From positions 1-39,080 of IMG/VR virus record IMGVR_UViG_3300031576_000162: a DNA stretch of 39,080 nucleotides, one strand, 5' to 3'. The position numbers and the translations under genes were made by a program. Positions 30,151 through 37,086 of the stretch are shown here, in pieces. The stretch is from a virus. The notes beneath the pieces were generated by a model. That model worked only from the letters and a program-made list of their open reading frames with translations. It did no database searches and had not been told where the DNA came from. Position 1 is the stretch's first letter, and every line of letters begins with the position of its first letter.

Positions 30151-31064
30151 GCGTCATCTTTCTGGACCGGCAAGCCTGGGGCGCAGATGCGATCCCGTAC
30201 CGCCTGGGCGGGCGGGACGACCCGCGACCGGGCAAGCGAGACATCGCGCTGAGCGAGCGGCTCGGTAGCGTCAACCACCACACCGTGTCGGTCGACCCGG
30301 ACACGAGCCCGAACGTCTGGGAGAACGTTGCCGAGGTAAAGGCGAACGCGCGGCGGATCCAGCAGGCCCGCCCCGATCTGGGCGGCGGCTTCCTCGATGT
30401 TCCGTACAACTTCCTCGGCTACCTGATGACGGACGCAAGCGTGACGATCTGCGAGGGTCGGGGCTGGGTGCGCTCCGGCGCGCACACGGCGGGGAAGGGC
30501 CGCGACGGGCAGTACCTGAACATCACGCAGCTAGCGACCTCGTGGGGCGGCAACTTCGAAGATAACCGCCTGGACATCTCGCCGTGGCTGCCGGCGATCA
30601 ACGAGTGGCATCACCGGCAGAAGCAGATGGCGCCCAAACTTCAGACGATCACGGGGCACCAGGACTGGGCGTTCGCGAGTGACCTGAACCGGACGGCGTG
30701 CCCGGGGCACAGCATCTACACGCGGCTGCGGGAGTTCAGCTTCGAGCCGCCCGAGGAGGACGACATGGACGAAGTAGCACGGAAGGCGATTGAGGAACTG
30801 AAGGTGGCGGACAACGGGCTGCGAACGCTGCTCGCAGCTGTTGGCCAGCACACGCGGGACAACCGCGCGCTGCTGAAGGCCGCGTATGACGACCACCTGG
30901 CGCTCAAGCAACGCGTCGCGGAGCACATCGCCCGACAGGGCGAGGAGCCCAACCTGCCGGACGATCAGGCGAACGCGCAGCTCTGGCGCGAGGTGCAGGA
31001 GCGGATCGCGGAGCACGAGGCGAAGTTCGCGAAGATCGCCGAGGCGGTGGGAGGCGGGGCCTGA
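30147..31064 (+). CDS. Endolysin, N-acetylmuramoyl-L-alanine amidase (PGRP-like)
   Basis: 305 residues, ATG 30147 in an ATGA overlap. Amidase domain about 1-195: NHHTVS (His44/His45), VPYNFLGYLMTDASVTICEG, GWVRSGAHTAG with His113, ITGHQDW (His171) and RTACPGH (Cys185), the zinc ligands of PGRP-type amidases. Residues about 200-305 form a charged coiled-coil tail (DNRALLKAAYDDHLALKQRV, EVQERIAEHEAKFAKIAEAV) in place of a usual wall-binding domain. No signal peptide, so a holin is needed, consistent with the upstream membrane proteins. Confidence 0.9.
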   Translation: MSVIFLDRQAWGADAIPYRLGGRDDPRPGKRDIALSERLGSVNHHTVSVDPDTSPNVWENVAEVKANARRIQQARPDLGGGFLDVPYNFLGYLMTDASVTICEGRGWVRSGAHTAGKGRDGQYLNITQLATSWGGNFEDNRLDISPWLPAINEWHHRQKQMAPKLQTITGHQDWAFASDLNRTACPGHSIYTRLREFSFEPPEEDDMDEVARKAIEELKVADNGLRTLLAAVGQHTRDNRALLKAAYDDHLALKQRVAEHIARQGEEPNLPDDQANAQLWREVQERIAEHEAKFAKIAEAVGGGA

Positions 31065-31076
31065 CTCGTAAGTGTC

Positions 31077-31328
31077 ATGGGGGATGATGGCTTCCTGCTG
31101 GTGCGAGAGATCAGCTTGCGGGAGCTCTATCCAACGTGGAGGCGGCTGGCGGGCTGCCCGCGCTGCGGCGGCGCGCTGTGGCTTGAGGGCGAGTGTCTCC
31201 AGTGCGGCTGGGACGGGCCGACCCGCGAACCCTCGGTGATCGAGATGACAGGCGCAGAGCATGAGGACCGCCGCCGACGTCGACGAATTGCGGATGCGGG
31301 TGGTGTGAGGGGAGGGAGCCATGGCTAA
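31077..31328 (+). CDS. Zinc-ribbon protein after endolysin
   Basis: 83 residues. CPRCGGALWLEGECLQCGWDG (Cys in two CXXC pairs) is a rubredoxin-like zinc ribbon. The ribosome site is poor and the frame overlaps the next start by 8 bp. The C-terminus is Arg-rich (HEDRRRRRRIADAGGVRGG). Function unknown; the ribbon makes it likely real. Confidence 0.5.
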   Translation: MGDDGFLLVREISLRELYPTWRRLAGCPRCGGALWLEGECLQCGWDGPTREPSVIEMTGAEHEDRRRRRRIADAGGVRGGSHG

Positions 31329-31728
31329 CGCACTCTACGACCAGGCGCGAGAGGACTTCCTGGCGGGGAACCTCGACTGGGACGGCGCCACTATCAAGCT
31401 CGTCTTCGTCGACGAGGCCGACGACACGATCGACCTAGCGGTCGACGATAACCTGGACGACCGCGCGGCCGCGTCGCGGGTGGCGACGTCGGGAGCGTTC
31501 ACGGCGAAGACGGCGACGGACGGCGTGGCTGACGCGGCGGACGTGACGGTGACGGCCGTCTCTGGAGACCAGTTCGAAAGCCTCGACATCTACGAGGACA
31601 CGGGCGTGGAGTCGACCTCGTCGCTGATCGCCAACATCGACACCGCGACCGGCCTACCGTTCACGCCCTCAGGATCCGACATCACCGTCGTCTGGGACAA
31701 CGGCGCGAACCGCATCTTCAAGCTCTGA
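31321..31728 (+). CDS. Conserved phage structural protein
   Basis: 135 residues, ATG 31321 behind GGGGAGGGAGCC. Pattern MANALYDQAREDFLAGNLDW, TIKLVFVDEADD, ATSGAFTAKTATDGVADAAD, YEDTGVESTSSLIANIDTAT and ending ITVVWDNGANRIFKL. I recognise this as a widespread family of small phage virion proteins (name unassigned), beta-rich and often next to lectin-like genes. It opens a second structural block after the lysis genes. Confidence 0.7.
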   Translation: MANALYDQAREDFLAGNLDWDGATIKLVFVDEADDTIDLAVDDNLDDRAAASRVATSGAFTAKTATDGVADAADVTVTAVSGDQFESLDIYEDTGVESTSSLIANIDTATGLPFTPSGSDITVVWDNGANRIFKL

Positions 31729-32102
31729 TGGCCCGGCGCGAGATCACGGCGACGCAGGACGGTGCGAACGTGCTGGTCGTCATAGACGGCCGGGCGACGG
31801 AGATGCCCTGGAACGTCGCCCTCGACGTGGCGCGGGCGATGTACCAGCAGGCGAAGCGGGCCGAGGAGTACGCCAAGGCGGCAGGCATCGTCTTCGACCA
31901 GGCGCTGCTCATCCGTAGCGGCGCCTTCTTCGGCCTAAGCGACCACCGCGGCATCCAGCAGGAGGCGGCGAAGGAGGCAGCCTGGAACCGTGACCTCCGG
32001 CGTTATCTGCCCGGAGGGGTGAAGTCCAAGGAGCAGTTCGGCACGCCGGCGGTCGTCGCCGGCCCGGCCAAAGGAGGCTCGACGTGGCACAGCGTAACCT
32101 GA
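31728..32102 (+). CDS. Hypothetical phage protein
   Basis: 124 residues, sharing its start base with the previous stop. N-terminus beta (ITATQDGANVLVVIDGRATE), then helical (MPWNVALDVARAMYQQAKRA, EEYAKAAGIVFDQALLIRSG). It resembles small phage proteins that bind virion parts. The end overlaps the next gene by 19 bp. No firm family. Confidence 0.5.
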   Translation: MARREITATQDGANVLVVIDGRATEMPWNVALDVARAMYQQAKRAEEYAKAAGIVFDQALLIRSGAFFGLSDHRGIQQEAAKEAAWNRDLRRYLPGGVKSKEQFGTPAVVAGPAKGGSTWHSVT

Positions 32103-32326
32103 CCAAGCTGAGCGACGCGGCGCTCGATCGCGAACAGCAGCGGGCTTCGGAGCTCGCGCGGAAGGCTCGAGAGCGCGGCCGCGAGATCCAAGCGGAGCGC
32201 GACCGCCGCGCGGCCGTCGTGAAGGTCGAGACGATGAACGATAAGGAGCGCCAACAGCTGGCCGGCGTCATCGGCGCCGAAGGCATCGGGTCGGCCGAGG
32301 CCTTCGGCACGCCCGGGAGCCGATAG
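32084..32326 (+). CDS. Small helical protein ending in the EAFG repeat motif
   Basis: 80 residues from GTG 32084 behind AAAGGAGG. A charged coiled coil (AALDREQQRASELARKARER, GREIQAERDRRAAVVKVETM) leads to LAGVIGAEGIGSAEAFGTPG at the end, which is one copy of the same motif that is repeated nine times in the gene at 34513. It may interact with or derive from that protein. Confidence 0.5.
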   Translation: MAQRNLTKLSDAALDREQQRASELARKARERGREIQAERDRRAAVVKVETMNDKERQQLAGVIGAEGIGSAEAFGTPGSR

Positions 32327-32329
32327 CCT

Positions 32330-32827
32330 GTGGCGACCCGGCCGCCTGCCGACGATCCGGTCGCTAAGCTGGCCGACGCCTCGCGGCTGCGGACCTGGCT
32401 GAAGGAGCTACTACCCGACTACACCACCTCGCCTGAAGACCTGCGGGAGATGTTCCGCGAACCGACGAACATCATCCGCTACGAGGACACGCCTGCGCCG
32501 GCGATGTGCTGGGTGGCGGTCAACCTGCCGACCTCTGATGTGCAGGTCGTCAACCTCTTTCCGCAGACTTCGGGCGGCATGGCGTTGGTGCAGCCGCTCC
32601 TCAAGGCGTGCCTGATTGCCGCTGGCCAGCAGTACCCGCGTGCCCTTGACTGGCCGGTCTGGGCGCAGTTCCAGCCGGGCGTGGCTAACGAGGGGCGCCG
32701 CAAGACGCAGACTTGGCGGCTCGTCTTCCCGACGGCTGAGATCGGTGTGACCGGGACAGGGTTCGCCTACATCCGCATGACTCGCCTCCGTGACGCTATC
32801 ACCGTGGTGGAGACGTGGCTCAGCTAG
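32330..32827 (+). CDS. Hypothetical protein
   Basis: 165 residues from GTG 32330. N-terminal helical (ASRLRTWLKELLPDYTTSPE), central beta (MCWVAVNLPTSDVQVVNLFP) and C-terminal beta (WRLVFPTAEIGVTGTGFAYI). Tryptophan-rich C-terminal half. The position amid tail and structural genes suggests a virion or assembly role. Overlaps the next start by 13 bp. Confidence 0.45.
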   Translation: MATRPPADDPVAKLADASRLRTWLKELLPDYTTSPEDLREMFREPTNIIRYEDTPAPAMCWVAVNLPTSDVQVVNLFPQTSGGMALVQPLLKACLIAAGQQYPRALDWPVWAQFQPGVANEGRRKTQTWRLVFPTAEIGVTGTGFAYIRMTRLRDAITVVETWLS

Positions 32828-34047
32828 AGATCGCCCAGATCCACTGCACCATCCCTGACCCCGCGTTCTATCTCTCGGGATGGACGCCGGTGCGTGGCGG
32901 GATCGCGGCAGGCGCACACGGCTGGTCAATGTATGGCGGCACGGCGCTGACCACACTGACGACGACGAGTATTGGCAACTATGTTGCCCAAGCACCCGCG
33001 TCCACGGAATACCGCTGGTGGGCGGGCTACGAGTACTCGCATGGCCAGCCGAGCGACGGCCAGTACGAAGATGTGATCTCGCTCGCCTGGTTTGATAACG
33101 CAACCTTCCAGACGGCCTATGTCTCCCTTCGCCGCTACAACGTCTCTGGTCAGCACAAGTTCCGCTTCTGGCGGACGGACACGGACGCTCAAATCGGCGC
33201 GGACTCAGCGGCCTACGCAGTGGGGGCAGTACGACGTGTTGCTGTCCGCTACCGGAAATCGACGGGTGCACTGGATGTCTTCATTAATGGGACGAGCGAA
33301 ATCTCCACGACATTCACGCACGATGTTCTCGATGACTTCGCTCAGGCCCTAACCTGTGGCCAGGCCAGCGTCGGGACGAATCGCTACTGGTCAGCCTGGG
33401 CGCTCTACGCCAGCGCCACCGACGACCTCAACGAGGCTCACTACCCAGAGATGGCGCTGTTCTACCCCAACTTTGAGGGTAGTCACGACCAGTATGCGGA
33501 CGGGCTAGGTGGAGCGGCTGGTACAGCAGATTACACGCGCTGGGACGACTGGGTGACCGACTTTCTCAACGACGGCGATACGACTGTCAACGAAGGGCTG
33601 AATGCTGCCGACCAGAAACAGACCAGCTCGCTTTCGACGATCACGCTGGCGAACACGATCATCGGCGTCGGCGAAATGCTCTTGCTCAGGGCAAGCATCG
33701 CGGACAAGGCTGTTGTTCACGGTGCGCTTATTCGCACGGGCGGTGGCACGGATAGCGCACTTACTTACGGTTCGCAGACACTCCCGACGACGTATACCAA
33801 GCGTGAGGCGTTCTGGAACACGCCCCCCGGCGGCGGGGCCTGGTCACAGGCGGTTGTGGACAGCCTTCAGGCTGGGCACCGGCGTGACGCTGCTGCCACG
33901 AACATCTTCGTGACGGCGATGGGGCTGGTGGTGGTCGCATTGGGGGCGACGGACACGAGCCCGCCAGCTCCACCTCCGCTAGCGCTCCGCCCTCCGGTGC
34001 TGGTGACACATCGACAACGACAACCTGACCGCTTCGCGGTGGGATGA
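32815..34047 (+). CDS. Lectin/LamG-like phage structural protein
   Basis: 410 residues from GTG 32815. The first about 220 residues have a jelly-roll pattern (STEYRWWAGYEYSHGQPSDG, WFDNATFQTAYVSLRRYNVS, AVRRVAVRYRKSTGALDVFI, NGTSEISTTFTHDVLDDFAQ), like concanavalin-type lectin or LamG domains that bind glycans. A second domain (about 230-375) follows (SLSTITLANTIIGVGEMLLL). Base composition is less GC-rich than the neighbours, a sign of exchange. The last about 30 residues (Pro-rich, THRQRQPDRFAVG) look out of frame: the -1 frame reads EPASSTSASAPPSGAGD and stops near 34030. Confidence 0.55.
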   Translation: MAQLEIAQIHCTIPDPAFYLSGWTPVRGGIAAGAHGWSMYGGTALTTLTTTSIGNYVAQAPASTEYRWWAGYEYSHGQPSDGQYEDVISLAWFDNATFQTAYVSLRRYNVSGQHKFRFWRTDTDAQIGADSAAYAVGAVRRVAVRYRKSTGALDVFINGTSEISTTFTHDVLDDFAQALTCGQASVGTNRYWSAWALYASATDDLNEAHYPEMALFYPNFEGSHDQYADGLGGAAGTADYTRWDDWVTDFLNDGDTTVNEGLNAADQKQTSSLSTITLANTIIGVGEMLLLRASIADKAVVHGALIRTGGGTDSALTYGSQTLPTTYTKREAFWNTPPGGGAWSQAVVDSLQAGHRRDAAATNIFVTAMGLVVVALGATDTSPPAPPPLALRPPVLVTHRQRQPDRFAVG

Positions 34048-34059
34048 GAGAGGTGACGC

Positions 34060-34512
34060 ATGGCTGATCTAGAGTTCGCCCTCAACAGCGACGACATCGC
34101 GCTCGCGGCGAGCGCCACCAAGACGATCATCCAGGCGAAGGCCGCGGCGAACCAGCGGGTGAAGTGCAAGGGCTGGTCGGTCAACTTCAAGGGCATATCG
34201 ACGACCGCTGAGCCCATCGAAGTGCTGCTGGTGTTCCAGACTTCGGACGGAACCTTCACCAACACGCCGACTGGCCAGAAGACGGATAGCGATCATGATG
34301 AGACGGTGCAGACCGTGGGCAAGCACACGCCGACCGCTGAGCCGACGCTGGGCAATGTCGTCCGACGGCGAACCGTACACCCGCAGATGTCCTATGCCGA
34401 GTACGGCGACAAGATCGCGGTGATGGGCGGCGGCGACCGCCTGGCCATCGTCTGCGTCACCCCGGCGGGCACCCAGCCCAACGTGATCGGCGAGCTGCTG
34501 CTGGAGGAGTAG
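34060..34512 (+). CDS. Conserved phage structural protein
   Basis: 150 residues, ATG 34060. LEFALNSDDIALAASATKTI, VKCKGWSVNFKGISTTAEPI, VLLVFQTSDGTFTNTPTGQK, RRTVHPQMSYAEYGDKIAVM and ending VIGELLLEE match a common beta-sandwich family of phage virion proteins (I know the pattern from other phages; no name). Directly followed by the repeat protein. Confidence 0.65.
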   Translation: MADLEFALNSDDIALAASATKTIIQAKAAANQRVKCKGWSVNFKGISTTAEPIEVLLVFQTSDGTFTNTPTGQKTDSDHDETVQTVGKHTPTAEPTLGNVVRRRTVHPQMSYAEYGDKIAVMGGGDRLAIVCVTPAGTQPNVIGELLLEE

Positions 34513-35226
34513 ATGCCCGCCGGCCCGCTCCGCGTCTCGTCACACGCGGTCTACCTGTGGAACCGACCCCTGGAGGGCGCCGCACCCAATACCATCGCCC
34601 CCAGCGGCATCGCCTCGGCGGAGGCGTTCGGTTCGGCTCGCCTGGTGGCGACGATCCGGCCAACGGGGGTTGATAGCGGCGAGGCCCATGGTTCGCAGCG
34701 GCTGCTCGGCCTCCTGCGGCCGGCGGGCGTCGCCAGCCAGGAGGCGCTGCCGGCGCCGCGCCTGGTCGGGCTGCTGCGGCCGGCGGGCATCCCGAGCGGC
34801 GAGGCCTTCGGGTCGCACCGGCTGCTGGGGCGCATCGTGGCCGTCGCCATCGCGAGCGGGGAGGCCTTCGGCGCGCCGATCGTGCAGCAGGCCGTGACTA
34901 TCTTGCCAGCCGGCATCGTCAGTGCCGAGGTGTTTGGAGCAGCAGCGCGGCTGATCGCGCTGCTGCGACCGGCGGGCGTCGCGTCCGCTGAAGCGCTGGG
35001 CTCGCCGCGCTTGGTCGCCATCCTGCGACCGGCGGGGCTGGCCACAGCCGAGGCTTTCGGCGCCCCGTTGTTCGTGGTCGTGATCCGCCCGGGCAGCATC
35101 GCGAGCGCCGAGCAGTTCGGGCTGCTCGCCATCGTGTCGGGCATCGTCTCGCCGGCGATCCTCCACCTCTGGGGGCACCAGCAGCTGGTGCTGGTCGGCG
35201 CCGGCCATCGACAGGACATCATCTAG
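34513..35226 (+). CDS. Repeat protein with nine 20-residue EAFG units
   Basis: 237 residues starting right after the previous stop. After a short N-terminus (VSSHAVYLWNRPLEG) nine units follow with core PAGIASAEAFGSPRL and hydrophobic end (VGLLR type). Units 5 and 6 are 22 and 21 residues, the others 20. The DNA repeat is a diverged 60-bp unit, so it was made by old tandem duplication. The C-terminus (SPAILHLWGHQQLVLVGAGH) is unrelated. A beta-solenoid or beta-helix is plausible. It probably is a virion or fibre part. Confidence 0.65.
   Translation: MPAGPLRVSSHAVYLWNRPLEGAAPNTIAPSGIASAEAFGSARLVATIRPTGVDSGEAHGSQRLLGLLRPAGVASQEALPAPRLVGLLRPAGIPSGEAFGSHRLLGRIVAVAIASGEAFGAPIVQQAVTILPAGIVSAEVFGAAARLIALLRPAGVASAEALGSPRLVAILRPAGLATAEAFGAPLFVVVIRPGSIASAEQFGLLAIVSGIVSPAILHLWGHQQLVLVGAGHRQDII
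34600..35150 (+). repeat. Diverged 60-bp tandem repeat within the gene
   Basis: Nine units of about 60 bp, coding for x-x-G-[IV]-x-S-x-E-A-x-G-x-x-R-L. Typical DNA core is GCCGGCGGGCGTCGCC or close variants near each unit start. Limits approximate. Confidence 0.7.
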
Positions 35227-35242
35227 CGGAAGGAGCTGAGAC

Positions 35243-35851
35243 ATGAGCGCGCTGCAGCCGATCGGGTTTGGGTTCGACAAGGCGTGGTTCCTCGGCGAGG
35301 ACAAGACGCTGCGGTTCTACGTCGGCACCGGGGAGGCGGTCGAGGTCACAGAGCGGGCGGTGAAGAACGCAACGACCATCCTGGTCAGGCCGCTGCTGGA
35401 GCCGATCGCGTCCGGGGCGAAGGTGCGGTTCCGCCCACACGGCAAGAACGTCGCCGGCGTCGTCGCGACACTCTCGGCCGCCGCGGCCTTTGGCGACACG
35501 TCGCTGGCCGTCAGCGCGCTGCCCGGCGCCGTCCAGACGGGGTTCAGGGGCTACGCGATGGAGGACATCACGAGCTGGACTCTGGCCTGGTCGCTGCGGG
35601 AGGGGGCCTACGAGTCGGCGCCGGCGCTGATCGCGAAGGCCACGCCGTCGGGCAGCGGCATCAACATCTTCGACGGGCCGAACGCCATCGTCGACGTTGC
35701 GATCGCAGACGACGACACAGTCAACTCTGGCACGGGAGCGCTCCTCCTACAGCCAGGGACATACCAGCACGCGCTCAAGCGCACGAACTCGGGGGCGGAG
35801 ACCGTGCTCGCCTTCGGTCCGGCCAGACTCCAGCTCCCGTCGGCGCGCTGA
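35243..35851 (+). CDS. Structural protein, baseplate/tail-fibre N-terminus type
   Basis: 202 residues, ATG 35243 behind GGAAGGAG. Contains FFLGEDKTLRF-like text (WFLGEDKTLRFYVGTGEAVE), a coil, GYAMEDITSWTLAWSLREG, and GPNAIVDVAIADDDTVNSGT then HALKRTNSGAETVLAFGPAR. This order of beta strands is seen in phage upper-baseplate-like proteins. It is the last gene of the late block; the structured non-coding region follows. Confidence 0.55.
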   Translation: MSALQPIGFGFDKAWFLGEDKTLRFYVGTGEAVEVTERAVKNATTILVRPLLEPIASGAKVRFRPHGKNVAGVVATLSAAAAFGDTSLAVSALPGAVQTGFRGYAMEDITSWTLAWSLREGAYESAPALIAKATPSGSGINIFDGPNAIVDVAIADDDTVNSGTGALLLQPGTYQHALKRTNSGAETVLAFGPARLQLPSAR

Positions 35852-35858
35852 AAGCCCA

Positions 35859-35975
35859 GCGCGAGCGGGGGCGCAGGACGGCGCGGTCGGCAACGGCGCG
35901 ACCCGGTCGCGGGGGGCTTCGTCTCGCCCTCGCGGGCCGGGGGCGCAGGTGTCCTGCGCCCTTCCCCGCTCGCGC
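35859..35975. other. Structured element 1: 21-bp inverted repeat with competing hairpin
   Basis: The left arm 35859-35879 (core GCGAGCGGGGGCGCAGGAC) is complementary over its full length to 35951-35975 (GTCCTGCGCCC, TT bulge, CCCCGCTCGCGC). The right arm can alternatively pair with 35941-35949 to make GGGCGCAGG-TGT-CCTGCGCCC, because GGGGGCGCAGG occurs twice. Two exclusive folds like this suit a terminator/antiterminator. Base pairing was done by eye. Confidence 0.7.
35941..35961 (+). terminator. Probable late-operon terminator hairpin
   Basis: GGGCGCAGG-TGT-CCTGCGCCC, a perfect 9-bp stem, followed by TTCCCC. It lies 90 bp after the last late gene. The weak T-run makes it imperfect. Confidence 0.5.
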
Positions 35976-35993
35976 CGGGCGGGCGGGCCCGGC

Positions 35994-36074
35994 CAGGGCC
36001 CCGCGAGGGGCGCCACGTCCAGGCTCTCTCAGCTGACGGATGCGCTGGCGCCGAAAGAGCCTCGCGGGGCCCTG
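35994..36074. other. Structured element 2: 15-bp stem, bulge, 7-bp stem
   Basis: CAGGGCCCCGCGAGG (35994-36008) pairs perfectly with CCTCGCGGGGCCCTG (36060-36074). Directly inside, GGCGCCA (36009-36015) pairs with TGGCGCC (36046-36052), leaving a 7-nt one-sided bulge GAAAGAG, and CGTC pairs with GACG farther in. A 22-bp helical element of this kind is beyond a plain terminator. Confidence 0.7.
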
Positions 36075-36089
36075 ATCGGGCCCGCCGGG

Positions 36090-36143
36090 AGGCCGGTTCC
36101 TGAACATCTGCCAAGAACGAGGCCGAAAAGCAGGAACCGGCCT
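36090..36143. other. Structured element 3: 13-bp inverted repeat
   Basis: AGGCCGGTTCCTG (36090-36102) and CAGGAACCGGCCT (36131-36143) are perfect reverse complements separated by 28 nt (AACATCTGCC...AAAAG). It follows element 2 by 15 nt. Confidence 0.7.
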
Positions 36144-36251
36144 GGTACATGGGCGTAGGTGGTTTCGCCGTCTCTCGGCGCTGTGCGCGCCGGAGCGGCG
36201 GGATTAGGGGCCTACCCTGGCGATATTATCGGCGGGTAGACGACCAGGGCG

Positions 36252-36518
36252 TCAGAGAACCCACCAGGGCACGATGGCGTCGGGAGCGCGCGGCGTCTCG
36301 GCGAGCAGCTCCTCGAGGGGACCGCGCACGATGGCGTCGGCGCCGGCGTCGGGCGAGCCGGAGCGCTCGAGGACGAGGAGCGCCTGGTCGACGGTGAGGC
36401 AGAAGGTATGGCAGGTCCCGGCGTAGGCCAGGAGCTCGAAGAACGAGTGGCCGGTGCGCGCCTTCAGCGCGGCGAGCAGCTGGAAGGGCGTGGGTCGCTC
36501 CGCGACGGCGGTCGGCAT
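36252..36518 (-). CDS. Hypothetical protein, minus-strand accessory gene
   Basis: 88 residues from ATG at 36518 (minus), preferred over an upstream TTG because GGGAGG lies six bases before it. Residues: ERPTPFQLLAALKARTGHSF, FELLAYAGTCHTFCLTVDQA, ending AIVPWWVL. No family recognised. It is downstream of the minus gene 36620-36892 and would sit near one prophage end after integration at attP. Confidence 0.6.
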   Translation of the reverse strand: MPTAVAERPTPFQLLAALKARTGHSFFELLAYAGTCHTFCLTVDQALLVLERSGSPDAGADAIVRGPLEELLAETPRAPDAIVPWWVL

Positions 36519-36573
36519 AGACAACCTCCCACCATCAGGGTAGCAAGGACGTTCTAGCGAAGGAGGGCCTTAC

Positions 36574-36714
36574 ATGGTTGAGTACGAAGTGCTAGCGACA
36601 GAGCGCGAGGCCGGGGTCTTCACAGCCTCCGACCTCGAGGGAGAGCCGAACCAATCTGTCGGCGCACGGCTGCGAGCGCTTCTTCATCTTCTGCGACGAA
36701 GAGGTAGCAGATAG
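36574..36714 (+). CDS. Short ORF, plus strand, antisense to the end of a minus gene
   Basis: 46 residues from ATG 36574 behind a very good site (GAAGGAGGGCCTTAC). Reads MVEYEVLATEREAGVFTASD then LEGEPNQSVGARLRALLH. Its last about 95 bases are antisense to the gene at 36620-36892, so both cannot be strongly selected there. The strong ribosome site and sensible N-terminus argue for it, the overlap against it. Confidence 0.35.
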   Translation: MVEYEVLATEREAGVFTASDLEGEPNQSVGARLRALLHLLRRRGSR

Positions 36715-36892
36715 CGTGGACCGCAGCTCGACCGTTCCCCTTGAGCCGATACGACGTTTGCTGGCTTAGCCAAGCGACAGCCGCCGCCGGCTCCACTCCG
36801 GCGTAGGAGACCTGGCCTCCGGTGATGGCGGCCGCTGTGTCCCTAGCGATAAGCCCCATCACATCCCTGATGCGCTGATCATCGAGCGTCAT
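36620..36892 (-). CDS. Hypothetical protein, minus-strand accessory gene
   Basis: 90 residues from ATG at 36892 (minus) behind AGGAGGAGGTCAACGAG. Contains DQRIRDVMGLIARDTAAAIT, GVEPAAAVAWLSQQTSYRLK and AICYLFVAEDEEALAAVRRQ. No helix-turn-helix is obvious and no family is recognised. It is the first minus gene after the promoter at about 37090 and its leader, and is on the attP side, so it could be expressed in the prophage. Confidence 0.65.
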   Translation of the reverse strand: MTLDDQRIRDVMGLIARDTAAAITGGQVSYAGVEPAAAVAWLSQQTSYRLKGNGRAAVHAICYLFVAEDEEALAAVRRQIGSALPRGRRL

Positions 36893-36965
36893 CTCGTTGA
36901 CCTCCTCCTATCGAGCCAGTCCCCGCGCGCGTTTGCCAGTCGACAAGAGTTGGGTAGAGGAAACG

Positions 36966-37003
36966 GGCGTGGCCCCCGGGTCTTGCGACCGAGGGGCCAC
37001 GCC
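36966..37003 (-). other. Nested hairpin in minus-strand leader
   Basis: GGCGTGGCCCC (36966-36976) pairs perfectly over 11 bp with GGGGCCACGCC (36993-37003), and inside GGTC pairs with GACC around TTGC. It lies between the minus promoter and the gene start. No T-run on either strand, so an attenuator or stability element is more likely than a full terminator. Confidence 0.5.
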
Positions 37004-37016
37004 GTTCGCCGTTCTC

Positions 37017-37074
37017 CTCGCCGGGTGTTGAAACCGTCGCCTGGAGGCAAGCCCCAGTGAGGGAAACCGGCGAG
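37017..37074. other. 58-nt two-helix element next to minus promoter
   Basis: CTCGCCGG (37017-37024) and CCGGCGAG (37067-37074) form an 8-bp base. Inside, CTGG-A-GG and CC-CCAG form a second hairpin with CAAG loop. The internal loops are GTGTTGAAACCGTCGC and TGAGGGAAA. A minus transcript starting near 37080 would fold this first. Confidence 0.45.
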
Positions 37075-37086
37075 TTGTACGACCAC

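Larger units (their letters stand above)
35852..36251. other. 400-bp region without a gene, dominated by inverted repeats
   Basis: It lies between convergent genes (late block ends at 35851 on +, minus gene ends at 36252). Long open frames here are Arg/Pro/Ala-rich shadows in every frame and lack ribosome sites. It contains three large inverted repeats (35859-36143) and a further hairpin at 36212-36239 (CTACCC with GGGTAG around CGAT/ATCG). Confidence 0.8.

Noticed and set aside
35608-36150. 180-residue minus frame over the late-block end
   Set aside because: Pro/Arg/Ala/Gly-rich with no ribosome site, overlaps the end of a real gene and the inverted repeats.
36149-36397. 82-residue plus frame
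   Set aside because: Arg-rich shadow of the minus gene at 36252-36518.
37017-37074. Cobalamin, SAM or hammerhead RNA in the minus leader
   Set aside because: Only short fragments (GGGAAACCGG, TTGAAACC) resemble those; the conserved cores such as CTGATGA or the B12 box are absent.
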